Shown piece by piece: positions 52,051-60,239 of a stretch of DNA of 64,000 nt. The stretch comes from Rhizobium sp. BK418 (GTDB lineage Bacteria; Pseudomonadota; Alphaproteobacteria; Rhizobiales; Rhizobiaceae). The DNA lies in assembly GCF_004341105.1 (NCBI RefSeq), contig NZ_SLZK01000005.1, positions 422,980 to 486,979 of the forward strand. Direction: 5' to 3'. The notes beneath the pieces are model-generated. The model did not search any database. It saw only the letters and a list, made by a program, of their open reading frames with translations, and had not been told where the DNA came from. The position numbers were made by a program, and so were the translations under genes. Within the stretch, counting starts at the first letter, position 1. The number at the start of each line of letters is the position of its first letter.

Positions 52051-52998
52051 GTGCGACGCCTTTTGACAAGCCTTGTGATTGCCATGACCATTGCGGGATC
52101 GGCCCCTGCCTTTGCGGTGCAGGTCGTCCCGCCCGGCAATCGTAATGCCGAACAACCGGATATCCCGGGCGCTTCGGTCCGCCGCACCAAGGGCACCAAG
52201 ACGACGTTCGATGTAAAATATGAGAAGGTTTATGACCTCCTGTCGACCGACCATGAGCTCCTCGGGAAGATCAAGAAGGTTTCGAATGCCTACGGCATCA
52301 ACCCGATCCACGTCATCGGCGCGATCGTCGGCGAGCACACCTATAATGTCGATGCCTATGACCGGCTTCAGGCCTATTATGTCAAGGCCGCCTCCTACGC
52401 CGGCGAGAGCTTCCGTTTCGCTTATGACGGCGAGAGTGTCGATGATTTCGTCGACCGGCCGGAATTTGCCGCCTGTAACGGCAAGGCCGATTCCTATACA
52501 CTCTGGACCTGCCGAGAAGATGTTTGGGAAAGCGATTTCCGCGGCAAGACTGTTGGTGGCAAGAGCTTCCCGAACAATCGTTTCAGCGCCGTCTTCTTCC
52601 AACCCTTTTATGCCGGCCAGACTTTCGGTCTCGGACAGGTCAATCCGCTGACGGCGCTCATGTTGTCCGATCTGGTATCTCGCGTTTCCGGCTATCCGAA
52701 GCTCAACGAGAAGAATGCCGGCTCGGTCTACAAGGCGATCATGAATCCCGATATTTCGCTCGCCTTCGTTGCTGCCTCGATCCGCCGATCGATCGACGAC
52801 TACAAGGAGATCGCTGGCATGGATATTTCGGACAACCCGGGCATCACCGCGACGCTCTATAATGTCGGCAATTCTCGCCAACGCGCCGCCGCCCTTGCCG
52901 CCAAGAACCGTGCGTCTGGCACGATGGTCTGGCCGGAAGAGAATTATTACGGCTGGCTGATCAACGACAAGCTGGACCAGCTCAAGGGCCTGCTCTAA
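52051..52998 (+). CDS. DUF1402 secreted protein with lytic-transglycosylase-like pattern
   Basis: A 315-residue protein with a signal peptide (MRRLLTSLVIAMTIAGSAPAFA, cleavage after the AFA). Start is GTG 52051 with GGGAAAG upstream. The body shows YGINPIHVIGAIVGEHTYN, FGLGQVNPLTALMLSDLV and ITATLYNVGNSRQRAA, which line up in order with SLT lytic transglycosylase motifs (a catalytic Glu in GEH, a GLGQVNP-TA motif, and a YN-G motif). It is formally DUF1402, function unknown. It stands between hslU and a cytochrome P450, apparently on its own. Confidence 0.8.
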   Translation: MRRLLTSLVIAMTIAGSAPAFAVQVVPPGNRNAEQPDIPGASVRRTKGTKTTFDVKYEKVYDLLSTDHELLGKIKKVSNAYGINPIHVIGAIVGEHTYNVDAYDRLQAYYVKAASYAGESFRFAYDGESVDDFVDRPEFAACNGKADSYTLWTCREDVWESDFRGKTVGGKSFPNNRFSAVFFQPFYAGQTFGLGQVNPLTALMLSDLVSRVSGYPKLNEKNAGSVYKAIMNPDISLAFVAASIRRSIDDYKEIAGMDISDNPGITATLYNVGNSRQRAAALAAKNRASGTMVWPEENYYGWLINDKLDQLKGLL

Positions 52999-53040
52999 TT
53001 TCACGCCTGCCGGGAAGACGAGACCTTTCCGGGAAAGGCT

Positions 53041-54459
53041 ATGCTGATGGACATGCGTCCGGATCCCTTCGTTCCGCCTGCACCTTTGCCGCGTACCGTG
53101 CCGCCGTCGCGGCTCGAAATCATCAGAACTATCCTCCGCAACCCGCTGGAGCTCTGGGGCGAGCCTTCCTATACGCTGCCCTGGATCCGCACCAGTTTCT
53201 TCGGCCAGAGAACATTGATCGTCAACGATCCCGGCCTGATCAAGCATGTACTGGTCGATAATGCCAATAATTACTGCATGTCGGAGATACGCCAGCTCGT
53301 GCTGCGCCCGATCCTGCGCGACGGTCTCCTGACGGCTGAAGGCGCTGTCTGGAAACGATCACGCAAAGCGGTCGCTCCCGTCTTCACGCCTCGCCACGCC
53401 AAGGGTTTCGCCGGCCAGATGCTGCGTCAGTCGGAAGATTACGCGCGTAAATATGCCGTTGTCGGCGAGGCCGGCGCGATTTTTGATATCAGCACCGACA
53501 TGACCGAGCTGACTTTCGCAATCCTTGCCGACACGCTGTTCTCAGGCGAGATCGTCACGTCAAGCGGTCATTTCGCCGATGACGTGAATGAACTCCTGCA
53601 TCGCATGGGCCGCGTCGATCCGATGGATTTGCTGCGTGCGCCATCATGGGTTCCACGTGTGACACGCATCGGCGGCCAGAAGGTGCTGGACAAATTCCGT
53701 GCCATCGTGCGCAACACGATGGATCTGCGGCTTGCCAAGATGAAGGCCGATCGAAGCGCCGCGCCGAATGATTTTCTTACCCTTCTTCTGGAGCAGGCCG
53801 GTCCTGATGGCCTCACCAAGGAAGAGATCGAAGACAATATCCTGACCTTCATCGGTGCTGGCCATGAGACGACCGCCCGCGCGCTCGCCTGGACCCTCTA
53901 TTGCGTATCCAACAGTCCGCATATCCGCGCAGCGATGGAGGAGGAAATCGACAGGGTTCTGGCCTCAGGTGCCGAACCGGTCGAATGGCCGGATCTGATG
54001 CCGCAGACCCATGCCGCCTTCGAAGAAGCGCTGCGCCTCTATCCGCCGGCTCCTTCGATCAATCGCGCCGCCATATCAGACGATTCCTGGACAAGCCCCA
54101 AGGGTGAGCGGGTGGAGATTGAAGCTGGCGTTACTGTGCTCATCATGCCTTGGACCTTGCATCGCCACGAACTCCACTGGGATCGGCCGCGCGCTTATAT
54201 GCCGGAACGTTTCCTGCCAGAAAATCGTGCCGCCATTGGCCGTTTCCAGTTCCTGCCCTTCGGCGCCGGCCCGCGCGTTTGCATTGGCGCCACTTTCGCG
54301 CTTCAGGAAGCGGTCATCGCGCTGGCCGTTCTGATGCATCGCTATCGCTTCGATTCCACCGACCAGACGAATCCGTGGCCGGTACAGAAGCTGACGACGC
54401 AGCCGCAGAATGGCCTTCCGATGCGCGTGACGCGCCGAACTGTTTCCAAGCCTGCATAA
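53041..54459 (+). CDS. Cytochrome P450
   Basis: A 472-residue soluble P450 without a membrane anchor. The I-helix oxygen-binding motif is GAGHETTARALAWTLY, the K-helix ExxR is EEALRLYPP, and the heme loop is FLPFGAGPRVCIGATFAL with the cysteine thiolate ligand. Substrate is unknown, and no ferredoxin or reductase gene is adjacent. GGGAAAGGCT precedes ATG 53041. It lies just before glcB, without shared function being evident. Confidence 0.93.
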   Translation: MLMDMRPDPFVPPAPLPRTVPPSRLEIIRTILRNPLELWGEPSYTLPWIRTSFFGQRTLIVNDPGLIKHVLVDNANNYCMSEIRQLVLRPILRDGLLTAEGAVWKRSRKAVAPVFTPRHAKGFAGQMLRQSEDYARKYAVVGEAGAIFDISTDMTELTFAILADTLFSGEIVTSSGHFADDVNELLHRMGRVDPMDLLRAPSWVPRVTRIGGQKVLDKFRAIVRNTMDLRLAKMKADRSAAPNDFLTLLLEQAGPDGLTKEEIEDNILTFIGAGHETTARALAWTLYCVSNSPHIRAAMEEEIDRVLASGAEPVEWPDLMPQTHAAFEEALRLYPPAPSINRAAISDDSWTSPKGERVEIEAGVTVLIMPWTLHRHELHWDRPRAYMPERFLPENRAAIGRFQFLPFGAGPRVCIGATFALQEAVIALAVLMHRYRFDSTDQTNPWPVQKLTTQPQNGLPMRVTRRTVSKPA

Positions 54460-54547
54460 ATCTTTCGAATTGTTGCTGAATTGACTGTGAGTGAAAGCCG
54501 GGCAAAGTGGCAGCATGAAAAAGCTGCCACTGCAAGGGAGACACCGC

Positions 54548-56719
54548 ATGAGCCGCATTGAAAAGAATGGTCTCTTCATCGAAGCCGTCCTACATGATTT
54601 CCTCGTGAAGGAAGCATTGCCGGGCCTCGCCATCGATGCAGACAAGTTCTTCGCCGATTTCGCAGCGATCGTGCATGATCTGGCTCCGAAGAATCGCGCG
54701 TTGCTTTTGAAGCGCGACCAACTGCAGGCGAAGGTCGACGATTGGTATCGTCAAAACGGCGCACCGACGGACATGGACGCCTATCAATCCTTCCTCAAGG
54801 ACATCGGCTATCTCTTGCCGGAGGGGCCGGATTTCAAGGTCTCGATTGCTAATGTCGATGCCGAGATCGCCTCTATCGCCGGCCCGCAGCTCGTCGTTCC
54901 CGTCATGAACGCGCGTTATGCGCTGAATGCCGCCAACGCCCGCTGGGGCTCGCTCTATGATGCTCTCTACGGCACGGATGCCATTCCGGAAACGGATGGC
55001 GCCGAAAAGGGCAAGGGCTATAATCCCAAGCGCGGCGAGAAGGTCATTGCCTGGGTTCGCAATTTTCTCGATTCCGCCGCTCCCCTTAACGGCAGCTCCT
55101 GGAAGAATGTCGGCTCCTTCGCCGTCAGGAACGGCGCTCTGGCGATCGCTGCCGTCGATGGTAAAGCTCTGGAGCTGAAAGATGCCGGACATTTTGCCGG
55201 CTATCGTGGCGATGCGAACGTCCCGACGCACATCCTCCTGAAGAATAACGGCATCCATATCGAAATCGTGCTCGACGCCGCGACGCCGATCGGCAAGACC
55301 GATCCGGCGCATATCTCCGATGTCTGGCTGGAATCGGCGATCACCACGATCATGGACTGCGAGGATTCCGTTGCCGCCGTTGATGCCGAGGACAAGGTCG
55401 TCGTCTATCGCAATTGGCTCGGCCTAATGAAGGGTGACCTGCAGGAGGAAGTGACGAAGGGCGGCTCGACCTTCATCCGCAAGCTCAACCCGGATATCGC
55501 CTATACGGCGCCGGGCGGCGGGACTTTCGAACTGCATCGCCGTTCGCTGATGCTGGTGCGCAATGTCGGCCACCTCATGACCAATCCGGCGGTCGTCGAT
55601 CGCGCTGGAAATGAAGTTCCCGAAGGCATCATGGATGCTGTCATCACCGGCCTGATCGCGCTCTATGATGTTGGTCCGACCGGACGCCGCAAGAATTCGC
55701 GCGCCGGCTCCATGTATGTCGTCAAACCAAAGATGCACGGCCCTGAAGAGGTTGCCTTTGCCGTCGAAATCTTCTCGCGCGTCGAAGATGCGTTGGGCAT
55801 GCCGCGCAACACCATGAAGATGGGCATCATGGACGAAGAGCGGCGCACGACGGTCAATCTCAAGGAGTGCATCCGCGCTGCCCGCGAACGCGTGGTCTTC
55901 ATCAATACCGGCTTCCTGGATCGCACCGGCGATGAAATCCATACCTCGATGGAAGCCGGTCCAATGATCCGCAAGGGCGACATGAGGCAGGCTGCCTGGA
56001 TCGGAGCCTACGAAAACTGGAACGTCGATATTGGGCTCGAATGCGGCCTCTCCGGCCATGCGCAGATCGGAAAGGGCATGTGGGCCATGCCGGATCTGAT
56101 GGCCGCCATGCTGGAGCAGAAGATCGCCCATCCGAAGGCTGGCGCCAATACCGCCTGGGTGCCGTCGCCGACGGCCGCCACCCTGCACGCCACACACTAT
56201 CACCAGATCAACGTCGCCAGGGTGCAGGACGGTCTGAAGGATCGTGCTCGCGCCAAGCTATCGGATATCCTTTCTGTGCCAGTGGCCGTGCGGCCGAACT
56301 GGACGCCGGAAGAAATCCAGCGCGAGCTCGACAACAATGCACAGGGCATCCTCGGCTATGTCGTACGCTGGGTCGATCAGGGCATCGGCTGCTCGAAAGT
56401 GCCCGACATCAACAATGTTGGGCTTATGGAAGACCGCGCAACGCTGCGCATTTCTGCCCAGCATATGGCGAACTGGCTGCACCACAAGGTCGTCACCAAG
56501 GAGCAGATCATCGAAACGATGAAGCGTATGGCGGCCGTTGTCGACCAGCAGAATGCCGGCGATTCGGCCTACGTGCAGATGGCCGGACATTTCGACGATT
56601 CGATTGCCTTCCAGGCAGCGCTCGATCTCGTTCTGAAGGGCAGGGAGCAACCGAACGGCTATACCGAGCCGGTCCTGCATCGCCGCCGCATCGAGCTCAA
56701 GGCCAAGCAGACCGCCTGA
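54548..56719 (+). CDS. glcB: Malate synthase G
   Basis: A 723-residue malate synthase, condensing glyoxylate with acetyl-CoA to malate in the glyoxylate cycle. Signature segments are DCEDSVAAVDAEDK, the MKMGIMDEERRTTVNL catalytic region, RTGDEIHTSMEAGPM and PSPTAATLHATHYH. ATG 54548 has AAGGGAG seven bases upstream and is preferred to an upstream in-frame ATG. It complements pckA and phaZ in growth on acetate or PHB. A hairpin terminator follows. Confidence 0.97.
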   Translation: MSRIEKNGLFIEAVLHDFLVKEALPGLAIDADKFFADFAAIVHDLAPKNRALLLKRDQLQAKVDDWYRQNGAPTDMDAYQSFLKDIGYLLPEGPDFKVSIANVDAEIASIAGPQLVVPVMNARYALNAANARWGSLYDALYGTDAIPETDGAEKGKGYNPKRGEKVIAWVRNFLDSAAPLNGSSWKNVGSFAVRNGALAIAAVDGKALELKDAGHFAGYRGDANVPTHILLKNNGIHIEIVLDAATPIGKTDPAHISDVWLESAITTIMDCEDSVAAVDAEDKVVVYRNWLGLMKGDLQEEVTKGGSTFIRKLNPDIAYTAPGGGTFELHRRSLMLVRNVGHLMTNPAVVDRAGNEVPEGIMDAVITGLIALYDVGPTGRRKNSRAGSMYVVKPKMHGPEEVAFAVEIFSRVEDALGMPRNTMKMGIMDEERRTTVNLKECIRAARERVVFINTGFLDRTGDEIHTSMEAGPMIRKGDMRQAAWIGAYENWNVDIGLECGLSGHAQIGKGMWAMPDLMAAMLEQKIAHPKAGANTAWVPSPTAATLHATHYHQINVARVQDGLKDRARAKLSDILSVPVAVRPNWTPEEIQRELDNNAQGILGYVVRWVDQGIGCSKVPDINNVGLMEDRATLRISAQHMANWLHHKVVTKEQIIETMKRMAAVVDQQNAGDSAYVQMAGHFDDSIAFQAALDLVLKGREQPNGYTEPVLHRRRIELKAKQTA

Positions 56720-56742
56720 GCCAGACGAAGCGAAATACAAAA

Positions 56743-56773
56743 AGGCCGCCGGATCGAAAACCCCCGGCGGCCT
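56743..56773. terminator. Bidirectional terminator between glcB and the L,D-transpeptidase gene
   Basis: AGGCCGCCGG / CCGGCGGCCT, a perfect ten-base stem with an eleven-base loop, flanked by CAAAAA on the left and CTTTATA on the right. It can end the minus-strand transpeptidase transcript and the plus-strand glcB transcript. Confidence 0.85.
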
Positions 56774-56798
56774 CTTTATACCGAATTCAGTCTTTAGC

Positions 56799-57479
56799 TT
56801 ACTGGATAACGATGACCTTGGAAGTGGTCTTGCCCGGACGGACGCGGCTGTAGAGATCGATCACGTCCTGGTTCATCAGGCGGATGCAGCCCGACGAAGC
56901 AGCGGTGCCGATCGAGGCCCATTCGGGAGTGCCGTGCAGGCGGAAAAGCGTGTCCTGGCCCTGCTCATTGAAGAGATACATGGCGCGTGCGCCGAGCGGA
57001 TTGGTAAGGCCTGGACCCATGCCGTCTTCGACATACTTGGCGATTTCAGGACGACGAACGGCCATTTCCTTCGGCGGATGCCAGTTCGGCCATTCCTGCT
57101 TCCAGGCGACATAGGCCGTGCCGGACCATGCGAAGCCTTGCTTGCCGACGCCGATGCCGTAACGGACGGCCTTGCCGCCAGGTAGGATATAATAGAGGTG
57201 ACGCTCGCGCGTGTTGACGATGATCGTGCCGGGCCGCTCGTCGCTTTGATAGCTGACGATCTGGCGGCGGAATTCCGGCTTGACTCGATCGATCGGAATT
57301 GCCGGCAAGGAGTATCCGGCATCCGACGTTACGCCGTAGGCGTCATTGAAAATTTGTGCCGTCTGAACGGTCGGACCTGCGCCCTTGTCGTTGGATGCGG
57401 TTTCGGACGTCGTGGAACAGCCGGCCAGGGCCAGGGTCGCCAGCAGGCCAAATACAGGGAATGCATTGCGGATGCGCAT
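56799..57479 (-). CDS. L,D-transpeptidase (YkuD family) lipoprotein
   Basis: A 226-residue envelope protein. The signal region MRIRNAFPVFGLLATLALAGCS ends in a lipobox, LALAGC, so it is probably anchored to the membrane as a lipoprotein. The YkuD domain shows FRLHGTPEWASIGTAASSGC and IRLMNQDVIDLY, with the catalytic cysteine of the SSGCIRL motif. These enzymes make L,D (3-3) peptidoglycan cross-links or attach proteins. ATG 57479 is chosen because it opens the signal peptide directly. Confidence 0.92.
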   Translation of the reverse strand: MRIRNAFPVFGLLATLALAGCSTTSETASNDKGAGPTVQTAQIFNDAYGVTSDAGYSLPAIPIDRVKPEFRRQIVSYQSDERPGTIIVNTRERHLYYILPGGKAVRYGIGVGKQGFAWSGTAYVAWKQEWPNWHPPKEMAVRRPEIAKYVEDGMGPGLTNPLGARAMYLFNEQGQDTLFRLHGTPEWASIGTAASSGCIRLMNQDVIDLYSRVRPGKTTSKVIVIQ

Positions 57480-57660
57480 GGATGACTCGTGAAGGTTTTG
57501 GGGCAGGAAGGACAGTCTTTCGACCATCGTTATTTATGGTTTATTTTCGATTAACTTTGCCTTTGCAAGGCTGCTGCTGTGCGACAAAATCCATCTGCGC
57601 CGCAAATTAAAAGCGCATGGCTTTTTTGCAACAACGGCCAACCCCACTTGATGGTTATCC

Positions 57661-58155
57661 ATGACGATTTTGAGCGTTTATAATAACAATCCGTTAATCG
57701 ATGGCCGGCAATCGGACAGGGCCATGATGGTACGCCGTGGCATGCAGATCCTGCTCCACGATATGCGCCATGCAGTGTTGCCGGAACTGCCGCTGGCGAG
57801 CGGCCGGCGCGCCGATCTGATCACGCTTTCGGAAAAGGGAGAGGTCTGGATCATCGAGATCAAGACCTCCATCGAGGATTTCAGGGTCGATCGCAAATGG
57901 CCGGATTACCGACTGCATTGCGACAGGCTATTCTTTGCGACACACAAGGATGTGCCTCTCGATATCTTCCCGGAAGAGTGCGGTCTTTTTCTTTCAGATG
58001 GTTACGGTGCGCATATGCTGCGTGAAGCACCCGAACATCGCCTGCCGCCTGCCACCCGCAAAGCCGTTACACTCAGCTTCTCGCGCGCTGCCGCACAGCG
58101 GCTGATGATGGCCGAATGGGCAAACGGCAAGCCGTTCAATGTGGATGACGTCTAG
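57661..58155 (+). CDS. mmcB: MmcB family DNA repair protein
   Basis: A 164-residue protein with a nuclease-like core. LASGRRADLITLSEKGEVWI and IIEIKTSIEDFRVDRKWPDY form a PD-(D/E)xK pattern, in which ADL aspartate, EIK glutamate and lysine are the expected catalytic residues. It matches the alphaproteobacterial MmcB family, linked to mitomycin C resistance in Caulobacter. It converges directly on actR, with no gap between the stops. The 133-base gap upstream, shared with the divergent transpeptidase gene, holds no further gene. Confidence 0.85.
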   Translation: MTILSVYNNNPLIDGRQSDRAMMVRRGMQILLHDMRHAVLPELPLASGRRADLITLSEKGEVWIIEIKTSIEDFRVDRKWPDYRLHCDRLFFATHKDVPLDIFPEECGLFLSDGYGAHMLREAPEHRLPPATRKAVTLSFSRAAAQRLMMAEWANGKPFNVDDV

Positions 58156-58734
58156 TTATTTCGGAGCGCGCTTGGCGAGGATGCGCTGCAACGTCCGGCG
58201 GTGCATGTTGAGCCGGCGTGCTGTCTCCGACACGTTGCGGTCACACATTTCATAGACGCGCTGGATATGTTCCCAGCGGACTCGATCCGCCGACATGGGG
58301 TTCTCCGGTAACTCGGCCTTCTCCCCCGGCCGCTGCGTGAGCGCGGCAAACACATCGTCGGCGTCAGCCGGCTTTGCGAGGTAATCCACAGCCCCGAGCT
58401 TCACAGCAGTTACCGCCGTGGCGATATTTCCGTAGCCCGTCAGCACGATGATTCGCGTGTCGTCGCGCCGTTGGCGGATAGCTTCGATGACGTCGAGACC
58501 GTTGCCGTCGCCGAGTCTCAAATCGACCACAGCATATTTCGGGGGCCGCCCTCGGGATTTCGCCACGCCTTCCGCAACCGATTCGGCCGTTTCCACGTGA
58601 AAGCCGCGTGCTTCCATTGCCCGAGCCAGACGGCGCAGGAAGGGACCGTCGTCATCGACGATCAGCAGGCTCGGGTCCGGCCCGATATGCTCCTCATTGG
58701 AAGCGGCGGAAATCTCGTGGTTCTGGTCTGTCAT
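58156..58734 (-). CDS. actR: Response regulator ActR (RegA/PrrA type)
   Basis: A 192-residue two-domain regulator. Receiver: SLLIVDDDGPFLRRLARAM, VVDLRLGDGNGLDVI with the phosphoacceptor aspartate, LTGYGNIATAV and the lysine in AVDYLAKPADADD. The C-terminal FIS-like helix-turn-helix is NVSETARRLNMHRRTLQRIL. RegA-type regulators govern redox-dependent genes for respiration, nitrogen and carbon fixation; ActR is also needed for acid tolerance in Sinorhizobium. ATG 58734 is chosen over a longer in-frame start. Its sensor, ActS, lies 67 bases upstream. Confidence 0.95.
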   Translation of the reverse strand: MTDQNHEISAASNEEHIGPDPSLLIVDDDGPFLRRLARAMEARGFHVETAESVAEGVAKSRGRPPKYAVVDLRLGDGNGLDVIEAIRQRRDDTRIIVLTGYGNIATAVTAVKLGAVDYLAKPADADDVFAALTQRPGEKAELPENPMSADRVRWEHIQRVYEMCDRNVSETARRLNMHRRTLQRILAKRAPK

Positions 58735-58801
58735 CGCTTCGGTCCCGGCGGTCGAACGTCCGAAATGCGTCAACCGCTATATCCTGTTTATGCCGACAAA
58801 G

Positions 58802-60112
58802 TCATTTTGTCGAATTTGCGTCGATCAATACGCGAGGCCATTCGATTCGAATGCGGGCACCGGCACTTTCCGGGTCGCGATTCTCGAAAACGAGCGATGC
58901 GCCGGAGCGCTCCAGCAGCGTTTTGGCGATGAAAAGCCCCAGTCCCAGGCCTCCGGCTGTATCTTCCTTCTGCCGTTTGGTGACATAGGGCTCGCCGATC
59001 CGCGTCAGGATATCGGGCGCATAGCCGTTGCCGTCGTCCTCGATGATGATGAGCACCTTTTCGTGATCGTGCTCGACAGTGACGGTCACCTTCTCCCGCG
59101 CGTAGTCGACGGCATTTTCGATCAGATTGCCGAGCCCATACATGATGCCGGCATTGCGGTCGGTTATCGGCTCACCTTTTCGCGGGCTCTTTTCGATGAG
59201 CTCCAGCTTGATGCCGAATTCGCGGTGCGGCGCCACGATCTCTTCCATCATGGAGGAGAGGGGCAGGCGCCGCATATGCGCTTCGCCTTCGGAGGAGAGT
59301 GTCGTCAGCCGGCGGAGGATATCGCGGCAACGCTCGCTCTGGCTGCGCAGAAGCTGCACATCTTCACGAAACCGGTCGTCATCCTTGAGCTCGCGCTCCA
59401 TCTCCTTGGCGACGACGCTGATCGTCGCAAGCGGCGTGCCAAGCTCATGGGCCGCGGCAGCTGCAAGCCCGTCGAGTTGGGAGAGGTGCTTTTCCCGCTG
59501 CAACACCAACTCTGTCGCCGCGAGCGCATCGGCAAGCTGGCTCGCTTCCATCGAAACCCGGTAGGCATAGAAGGCGGCAAAGGCCATGGTCGAAGCGATC
59601 GAACACCAGACGCCGAACTGCATGACATTGTGCACATTGATTTCCATCCCATCGAACCAGGGGAGCGGGAAAGGTGAGAAAGCAAGCACGGTAATGCAGA
59701 CCATCGCAAAGCCAATCAACGCCGTGCTGTAGCGGATCGGCTGCGATGCGAAGGAAATGATGACGGGCACACAGACCAATGCCGCAAACGGATTGGCAAG
59801 GCCGCCGGTAATGAAGAGCAGCGCGCAAAGCTGCAGGAGATCGAAACCCAACAGCGCGAAAGCAGCGGGTGGCTCCAGCCGGTGCGTCGGCGGATAGCGG
59901 ATCGTCAGATAGAAGTTGACCCAGGCGAGCGCTGCAATCAGCGAGCAGCTTGCGACCAGCGGCAGGCGGAATTTCAACAGGAAGGCAACAATGAAGACGG
60001 TCACTGCCTGGCCGGTGACTGCGAGCCACCGCAATCGCACCAAGGTCTGCAAACGCAGCCGTCGGCTGCTGAGCCTGTCTTCTTGTGTCTGGATCTCGGT
60101 TTTCTCGACCAC
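58802..60112 (-). CDS. actS: Redox sensor histidine kinase ActS (RegB/PrrB type)
   Basis: A 436-residue membrane sensor. Six hydrophobic segments fill about residues 30-195, with the quinone-binding GGLANPF heptad near residue 103. The phosphoacceptor histidine sits in AAAAAHELGTPLATISVVAKE, a cysteine in SERCRDILRRL (about residue 262) lies where RegB has its redox cysteine, and DDGNGYAPDI and GGLGLGLFIAK are the ATPase motifs. I chose GTG 60112 because AAGGAG lies six bases upstream; an ATG at 60139 would place the N-terminus in the adjacent inverted repeat. Partner of ActR. Confidence 0.94.
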   Translation of the reverse strand: MVEKTEIQTQEDRLSSRRLRLQTLVRLRWLAVTGQAVTVFIVAFLLKFRLPLVASCSLIAALAWVNFYLTIRYPPTHRLEPPAAFALLGFDLLQLCALLFITGGLANPFAALVCVPVIISFASQPIRYSTALIGFAMVCITVLAFSPFPLPWFDGMEINVHNVMQFGVWCSIASTMAFAAFYAYRVSMEASQLADALAATELVLQREKHLSQLDGLAAAAAHELGTPLATISVVAKEMERELKDDDRFREDVQLLRSQSERCRDILRRLTTLSSEGEAHMRRLPLSSMMEEIVAPHREFGIKLELIEKSPRKGEPITDRNAGIMYGLGNLIENAVDYAREKVTVTVEHDHEKVLIIIEDDGNGYAPDILTRIGEPYVTKRQKEDTAGGLGLGLFIAKTLLERSGASLVFENRDPESAGARIRIEWPRVLIDANSTK

Positions 60113-60123
60113 GGCATGCTCCT

Positions 60124-60166
60124 TTAGAGCATCGTGCATCCATTCGGATGCACCAGCACGCTCTAA
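60124..60166. repeat. Intergenic palindromic repeat, RIME-like
   Basis: TTAGAGC and GTGCATCC on the left pair with GGATGCAC and GCTCTAA on the right, around loop ATTC with a small interior bulge. The tail CTCTAACTCTTTGA and the following AAAAGCGGTTCCGATTTC resemble the intergenic mosaic elements scattered through rhizobial chromosomes. It lies between hrpB and actS; the actS leader runs through it. Family assignment is by memory of similar elements. Confidence 0.55.
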
Positions 60167-60239
60167 CTCTTTGAACCAAGCACAATGCTATCGAAAAGCG
60201 GTTCCGATTTCGGAGAGCACAATGCAGCTGGCAGACAGA

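Noticed and set aside
53649..53664. CACGTG motif in the P450 gene as a parS site
   Set aside because: Flanks fit poorly (12 of 16 matches, right arm TGACA), consistent with chance in GC-rich coding sequence.
58589..58604. CACGTG-centred palindrome inside actR as a parS site
   Set aside because: Only 11 of 16 bases match the parS consensus, with the left arm degraded, and it lies in a conserved coding segment.
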